This document shows, in pieces, positions 12,555 to 16,250 of a DNA stretch of 16,250 nucleotides (positions are counted from its first letter, which is position 1; each line of letters starts with the position of its first letter). A program made the position numbers and the translations under genes. Location of the stretch: the NCBI GenBank assembly GCA_026989405.1, contig JALSJL010000275.1, positions 1 to 16,250 on the forward strand. The letters run 5' to 3'. The DNA is from Marinosulfonomonas sp. GTDB taxonomy: Bacteria; Pseudomonadota; Alphaproteobacteria; Rhodobacterales; Rhodobacteraceae. Below the pieces are notes generated by a model. It did no database searches and had not been told where the DNA came from. It saw only the letters and a program-made list of their open reading frames with translations.

Positions 12555-13070
12555 ATGGCTTTTTTTCGGCCAGAAGTAAAAGAGGCTTTCGCCCGGTTTC
12601 GCGATGCGATAGCCGGCGTGGCAGTGTCACTGCTGGGCGTCTATTGGGCGTTGAACGGCACGGGGTTCATGTCGATTGTCGGAACATCTCTGGCCGTTGC
12701 CGGCGCACTTCTGATCTTTGCAGGAATTCAGCGTGGGCGCTTTCGTTCCGGGTCGGGCGGCCCGGGCGTGGTCAGCGTTGACGAGGGCCAGGTGACTTAC
12801 TATGGCCCTATGGAGGGCGGCTCGGTCGTGATTTCCGAACTTGAGAAGGTTGAGTTTGACGCGACCGCACGCCCCAAGGCCGAATGGGTTCTGCATGATC
12901 CGCACATCGGTTTGCTGCGTATTCCGGTCAATGCCGAAGGGGCGGATGCACTGTTCGACGTGTTTTCCACGCTTGAGGGCATCCAGACCGAGAAAATGCT
13001 TGCGGCCATGAAATCCCGTCGCCGGCGGCAAGTTGTGATTTGGCAGGCAAAGCGGCCCGCTCTGCATTGA
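12555..13070 (+). CDS. Uncharacterised membrane protein with a soluble C-terminal domain
   Basis: 171 residues from ATG at 12555. Two hydrophobic helices (about 16-33 and 38-57) form a hairpin in the inner membrane; the C-terminal 110 residues are soluble, with short predicted beta-strands (GVVSVDEGQVTYYGP, GSVVISELEKVEF, GLLRIPV) and a final helix (ALFDVFSTLEGIQTEKMLAAM). This pattern resembles a small PH-like beta-domain on a membrane anchor, but no family is certain. ATG at 12546 and ATG at 12501 are alternatives; 12555 was preferred because AAGGG lies about 10 bases before it and MAFFRPEVKEAF fits a usual cytoplasmic start. It lies between rsmE and gshA on the same strand, with 62 bp to gshA. 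Confidence 0.75.
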   Translation: MAFFRPEVKEAFARFRDAIAGVAVSLLGVYWALNGTGFMSIVGTSLAVAGALLIFAGIQRGRFRSGSGGPGVVSVDEGQVTYYGPMEGGSVVISELEKVEFDATARPKAEWVLHDPHIGLLRIPVNAEGADALFDVFSTLEGIQTEKMLAAMKSRRRRQVVIWQAKRPALH

Positions 13071-13079
13071 CTTCGCGTT

Positions 13080-13112
13080 GAATTGACTCCAATTCTGGCC
13101 GGACCCTGGCCA
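13080..13112 (+). repeat. Two adjacent short hairpins before gshA
   Basis: GAATTG-ACTC-CAATTC (13080-13095) is a perfect 6-bp stem with a 4-base loop. TGGCC-GGACCCT-GGCCA (13096-13112) is a 5-bp stem with a 7-base loop directly after it. They fill most of the 62-bp gap before gshA and leave its GGAG ribosome binding site free. No T-run follows, so a role as leader structure or weak terminator is open. Confidence 0.3.
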
Positions 13113-13132
13113 AAGAAGTTCGGAGCGCGCAG

Positions 13133-14503
13133 ATGTCTATCCCCCAGTCCGGAGGCGGTCCGATCGAGAGTGTCGAAGACCTCGCCGCCTATCTCGCAGC
13201 AGGTTGCAAGCCCAAGGAAGATTGGCGCATCGGCACCGAGCATGAAAAATTCGCCTATTGTCGCGATACACATTTACCCTTGCCCTATGACGGCGAGCGG
13301 TCGATTCGCGCGATACTGGAGGCTTTGCGCGACAAGGAAGGCTGGAGCGGGCTTTTTGAAGGCGACAATATTATCGGCCTTGAAAAGAACGGTGCAAACA
13401 TCAGCCTTGAACCGGGCGGTCAGCTTGAACTTTCCGGTGCCCCGCTGCGCTCAATTCACGAAACTTGCGATGAGGTGAATGCCCATCTCAAGGACGTTCA
13501 GGAGATTGCCGATATCGTCGGTGTGGGATTTATCGGGCTGGGAGCCGCGCCGATCTGGACTCATGACCAGATGCCGATGATGCCCAAGGGGCGATACAAG
13601 TTGATGACCCCATACATGGACACGGTCGGCAGCCATGGGACGCAGATGATGTATCGGACCTGCACAGTGCAGGTTAACCTGGATTTCGAGTCCGAAGCCG
13701 ACATGGTCAAGAAAATGCGCGTTGCAATTGCGTTGCAGCCGGTTGCCACCGCACTTTTTGCAAATTCGCCGTTTTTCGAGGGCAAGCCGACCGGCCACAA
13801 GTCCTGGCGTTCGCGCATCTGGCGTGACCTTGACCCGGCCCGCACCGGAATGGTGCCGTTTGTGTTCGAAGACGGTTTCGGTTTTGAGAGGTGGGTTGAG
13901 TATGTTCTCGATGTGCCAATGTATTTCGTTTACCGGAACGGCGAGTATATCAATGCGCTCGGGCAGTCGTTCCGAGATTTTCTCGAGGGAAGACTGCCAG
14001 CGCTTCCGGGCGAGAAACCCACGATGTCGGATTGGGCCGACCATTTGACGACGGTATTTCCGGAAGCGCGGCTCAAGCAGTATATCGAAATGCGTGGCGC
14101 CGACGGTGGCCCATGGCGCAGGCTGTGTGCCCTGCCGGCATTCTGGGTCGGGCTGACATACGATCAGGACGCCCTGGATGCCGCTTGGGATCTGGCGAAA
14201 AATCTGGACGAAGAGACCCGCGAGGGTTTGCGCGTGGCGGCTTCGGTTGACGCCCTTCAGGGGCAGGCAAACGGTGTGAAGCTGCACGACCTTGCGCGAG
14301 AAGCGGTCAGGATCGCTGAGGCGGGACTGAAGGCGCGCGCGGTTCCCGGGGTCGGGGGGCTGGTCCCTGATGAAACCCATTTTCTGAATGCCCTGCAGGA
14401 CTCGGTGGAAAATGGAAAAGTGCCCGCCGACGAGCTGCTGGAGCACTACCATGGCGATTGGAACGGTGATCTCGACCGGATTTACGACGAATACAGCTAC
14501 TGA
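13133..14503 (+). CDS. gshA: Glutamate--cysteine ligase (plant/proteobacterial type)
   Basis: 456 residues. It joins glutamate and cysteine with ATP to give gamma-glutamylcysteine, the first and usually rate-limiting step of glutathione synthesis in the cytoplasm. Typical sequences of the plant-like alphaproteobacterial class are WRIGTEHEKFAY (31-42), LEKNGANISLEPGGQLELSG (83-102), GLGAAPIW (135-142), MTPYMDTVGSHGTQMMYRTC (158-177) and VQVNLDFESEADM (179-191). The length matches this class rather than the E. coli type. Five or so cysteines are present (25, 43, 112, 177 and one near LCALPAF); plant homologues are redox-controlled by disulfides, but I cannot align the positions here. ATG at 13133 has GGAG 7 bases upstream. 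Confidence 0.95.
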   Translation: MSIPQSGGGPIESVEDLAAYLAAGCKPKEDWRIGTEHEKFAYCRDTHLPLPYDGERSIRAILEALRDKEGWSGLFEGDNIIGLEKNGANISLEPGGQLELSGAPLRSIHETCDEVNAHLKDVQEIADIVGVGFIGLGAAPIWTHDQMPMMPKGRYKLMTPYMDTVGSHGTQMMYRTCTVQVNLDFESEADMVKKMRVAIALQPVATALFANSPFFEGKPTGHKSWRSRIWRDLDPARTGMVPFVFEDGFGFERWVEYVLDVPMYFVYRNGEYINALGQSFRDFLEGRLPALPGEKPTMSDWADHLTTVFPEARLKQYIEMRGADGGPWRRLCALPAFWVGLTYDQDALDAAWDLAKNLDEETREGLRVAASVDALQGQANGVKLHDLAREAVRIAEAGLKARAVPGVGGLVPDETHFLNALQDSVENGKVPADELLEHYHGDWNGDLDRIYDEYSY

Positions 14504-14512
14504 CAACGCGAT

Positions 14513-14558
14513 TTGACACATCCTTTTCCGGCGGCAACCTGATGCCATGGAAAAAGGA
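14513..14558 (+). promoter_or_regulatory. TTGACA box and hairpin covering the ribosome binding site of the 14566 gene
   Basis: TTGACA at 14513-14518 equals the consensus -35 box, but no good -10 follows at 16-19 bp. TCCTTTTCC (14521-14529) can pair with GGAAAAAGGA (14549-14558): nine base pairs and one bulged A. The 19-base loop could add a GGC/GCC pairing. The right arm contains most of the AAGGAG ribosome binding site used by the ATG at 14566. Confidence 0.4.
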
Positions 14559-14565
14559 GTCTGCA

Positions 14566-14811
14566 ATGCGTGAATTCTATATTGGGTCGTTTGAAAAAGT
14601 CGTGGCCGTCATGTTGATCCTGCTATTGTTTGCAGTGGTGGTTGGAGCGATCTCGGCCGTTGTGAACGAAGGCTTGCTGCCCGGATTGTTCGTCCTGGTT
14701 TTCGGCAGTCTCTATGCTGTCCTGGTCGGCGGTGCCCTCTATCTGATCCTCGGGATCTACCACAACACGCGCCGCACGGCCGAAGCTGTGGAAAAGCTGG
14801 CCTCGAACTGA
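14566..14811 (+). CDS. Small two-helix membrane protein
   Basis: 81 residues. ATG at 14566 has AAGGAG with 6-7 base spacing; an upstream in-frame ATG at 14542 has none. Hydrophobic helices at about 12-34 and 38-65 flank a short loop with Asn-Glu-Gly; both ends are charged (REFYIGSFEK at the start, HNTRRTAEAVEKL at the end). GSLYAVLVGGALYLILGIYHNTRRTAEA resembles unnamed small membrane proteins conserved in Rhodobacterales. No function is known to me. It follows gshA by 62 bp and converges on plsY. Confidence 0.75.
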   Translation: MREFYIGSFEKVVAVMLILLLFAVVVGAISAVVNEGLLPGLFVLVFGSLYAVLVGGALYLILGIYHNTRRTAEAVEKLASN

Positions 14812-14838
14812 CTGGCATGCCAGGCCGTGCTATCGGCC
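14812..14838. terminator. Tandem palindromes between convergent genes
   Basis: CTGGCATGCCAG (14812-14823) is a perfect 12-bp palindrome directly after the stop of the 81-residue gene. GGCCG-TGCTAT-CGGCC (14823-14838) is a 5-bp hairpin spanning the plsY stop codon. Together they fill the 18-bp convergent gap and could act as a bidirectional terminator, although no T-run is present. Confidence 0.35.
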
Positions 14839-15408
14839 GATCTTTGGTTCGGTGCCATTGAGCAGGCGCCGGATATTGGGGCGGTGTTTGTAAATGACAA
14901 GCGCTGACAGGAACAAGACGACTGCTGCCGTGTGGGCGTGGTGCCATGCAAACATGATCACCGGCGCCACCGCAGACGCAACCAGCGCGGCCAACGAAGA
15001 ATAGCGAAAAATCAGGGCCGTCACCAGCCACGTCGCGCAGACGGCAAGCCCGACGGGCAAGGCGAGGGCAAGGATTGTCCCCAGGAACGTCGCAACGCCC
15101 TTGCCGCCCCTGAAGCGCAGAAACACGGGGTAAAGGTGGCCAAGAACGGCCCCGGCTCCGGCAATTCCGGCCATTGCCTCACCGCCAAACTGGCGCGCGA
15201 CAAGCACCGCGGCTGCACCTTTCCCGGCATCGAGGGCAAGCGTGAGAAACGCGGCCAGCTTGCTCCCGGTTCGCAAGACATTTGTGGCGCCAATGTTGCC
15301 AGAACCGATCTGGCGGATGTCTCCAAGCCCGAAAATACGGGCCACGACCAAGCCAAATGGCACCGATCCGAGCACGTAAGCTGCCAGTCCCACCATCACG
15401 TATGTCAT
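14830..15408 (-). CDS. plsY: Acyl-phosphate:glycerol-3-phosphate acyltransferase
   Basis: 192 residues, inner-membrane enzyme that transfers an acyl group from acyl phosphate to glycerol 3-phosphate, the first acylation in phospholipid synthesis. It keeps the three PlsY cytoplasmic motifs: SGNIGATNVLR (36-46), GHLYPVFLRFRGGKGVAT (90-107) and a KHRPNIRRLLNGTE end. Hydrophobic helices lie between them. ATG at 15408 has GGGGGGAA 5 bases upstream and overlaps the pyrC-like stop as ATGA; the frame extends to 15444 but that part is inside the upstream gene. Its product enters the same pathway that pgsA draws on. Confidence 0.95.
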   Translation of the reverse strand: MTYVMVGLAAYVLGSVPFGLVVARIFGLGDIRQIGSGNIGATNVLRTGSKLAAFLTLALDAGKGAAAVLVARQFGGEAMAGIAGAGAVLGHLYPVFLRFRGGKGVATFLGTILALALPVGLAVCATWLVTALIFRYSSLAALVASAVAPVIMFAWHHAHTAAVVLFLSALVIYKHRPNIRRLLNGTEPKIGR

Positions 15409-16250
15409 GAATTCCCCCCGAATACCGGCACGCCGCCCACCCATGTTCCCAGCACCTTGCCCTGCATTCGCTGGCCGTCAAAGGGGGTATTCTTGGATTT
15501 CGAAAGAAGTTTGAACCGGTCGAGGATGAACGGCGCGTCAGGATCGAACAAGACAAGATCGGCGGGCGCCCCGGCCACGAGCGTTCCGCCATCCAGGCCC
15601 AACCGCCTTGCCGGGTTCAGCGACAGGGCCCGGAACAGTTGTGGCAACGTCAACGCTTCGGCGTGATAAAGACGCAGTGCCGCGGGCAGCAGGGTTTCCA
15701 GCGCGACCGCGCCCGATGCGGCTTCTTCGAAAGGCAGACGCTTGCTTTCCTCGTCTTGCGGGGTGTGCATGGACGAAATGATGTCGATCAGGCCGGTAGC
15801 AACGGCTTCGACCATGGCCAGGCGATCACTTTCGTCGCGTAATGGGGGTTTCAGTTTGAAAAAGGTCCGGTAGTCGCCAATGTCCAGAGAATTGAGTGTC
15901 AGATGATGGATCCCGATGCCCGCCGTCACATCCAGCCCCGCTGCCTTGGCGCGCTCAAGCCGGGGCAGGGCCCGTGCGGTGGTGATCTGGTCGACGTGGT
16001 AGCGCACGCCAGTCATTTCGACGAGCGCCATATCGCGGTCAAGCCCGATACGTTCGGCCATCGGTGAAACCGCTGGCAGCCCGAGCAGCGATGCAAACTT
16101 GCCACTGGTCGCCACGGCCCCCCGCGAAAGCCCCGGTTCCTGCACATGGCCGATCACCAAAGCCCCCATCGAGCGTGCATAGGTAAAGCACCGGCTGGCC
16201 ACCTTGTTGTCCGCGATCACGTTGTCGCAATCGGTGAATGCGGCGGCGCC
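15405..16250 (-). CDS. pyrC: Dihydroorotase-family protein, possibly catalytically inactive; 5' end beyond the window
   Basis: The frame is open to the right edge and gives 281 C-terminal residues, beginning GAAAFTDCDNVIADNK. Overall it fits type I dihydroorotases of the amidohydrolase superfamily (pyrimidine synthesis, carbamoyl aspartate to dihydroorotate): ATSGKFASLLGLPAVSP, GIHHLTLNSL, KLKPPLR, SKNTPFDGQ and a final strand GTWVGGVPVF. However, where active enzymes have DHAPH, this one reads MHTPQ (15756-15770): the catalytic Asp is Met and the last His is Gln. The early metal-binding HxH region is off the window. This pattern suggests a non-catalytic homologue such as the PyrC' partner of aspartate carbamoyltransferase in Pseudomonas; pyrB may lie upstream. 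The stop overlaps the plsY start by 4 bp. Confidence 0.85.
   Translation of the reverse strand, partial: GAAAFTDCDNVIADNKVASRCFTYARSMGALVIGHVQEPGLSRGAVATSGKFASLLGLPAVSPMAERIGLDRDMALVEMTGVRYHVDQITTARALPRLERAKAAGLDVTAGIGIHHLTLNSLDIGDYRTFFKLKPPLRDESDRLAMVEAVATGLIDIISSMHTPQDEESKRLPFEEAASGAVALETLLPAALRLYHAEALTLPQLFRALSLNPARRLGLDGGTLVAGAPADLVLFDPDAPFILDRFKLLSKSKNTPFDGQRMQGKVLGTWVGGVPVFGGNS

Noticed and set aside
13451..14566. 371-codon open frame antisense to gshA
   Set aside because: It lies opposite a well-conserved ligase and shows no recognisable motif.
1..16250. CRISPR array, tRNA genes, insertion sequences or prophage
   Set aside because: No regular repeat-spacer pattern, no tRNA-like cloverleaf, transposase or integrase motifs were found on reading both strands.

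Overview
The window is a chromosomal segment of a GC-rich alphaproteobacterium, most likely of the order Rhodobacterales. This rests on gene neighbourhoods and protein features: uvrC-pgsA-moaD-moaE in tight order, ubiA divergent from rsmE and followed by gshA, pyrC overlapping plsY, a plant/proteobacterial-type glutamate-cysteine ligase, and several small membrane proteins of the kind found beside these genes in that group. No tRNA, rRNA, CRISPR array, insertion sequence, integrase or phage gene was seen. Most of the window is conserved core genome.

Layout. (1) 1-1815, minus strand: two exported proteins, a YkwD-like CAP-domain protein and, downstream, the 5' part of an autotransporter-type outer-membrane protein that starts with GTG and runs off the left edge. 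(2) 2044-4766, plus strand: an S49 (SppA/SohB-like) peptidase, a 53-residue membrane-anchored zinc-ribbon protein, a CaCA-family cation/Ca2+ antiporter, and an SDR with a pteridine-reductase-type active site, all closely spaced. (3) 4767-5095: a 329-bp intergenic region with an AT-rich block and a perfect DnaA box inside a dyad. (4) 5096-8335, plus strand: uvrC (excision repair), pgsA (phosphatidylglycerol synthesis), moaD and moaE (the two subunits of molybdopterin synthase). (5) 8339-11617, minus strand: ubiA (ubiquinone), an envelope OmpA-family protein with repeated BON-like modules, and a small coiled-coil membrane protein overlapping it by 14 bp. (6) 11629-14811, plus strand: rsmE (16S rRNA methylation), an uncharacterised two-helix membrane protein, gshA (glutathione synthesis) and an 81-residue membrane protein. 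(7) 14830-16250, minus strand: a dihydroorotase-family gene open at the right edge, overlapping plsY by 4 bp.

No clearly new multi-gene system is evident. The points most worth following are: two predicted hairpins that bury the Shine-Dalgarno of a small-protein gene (CAP gene and the 81-residue gene); a dihydroorotase homologue whose catalytic Asp position is Met, suggesting a pseudo-enzyme; the DnaA box dyad before uvrC; a diverged sequence element shared by the leaders before uvrC and before the 12555 gene; the 11-bp gap between the ubiA and rsmE start codons; and an unlisted zinc-ribbon miniprotein.
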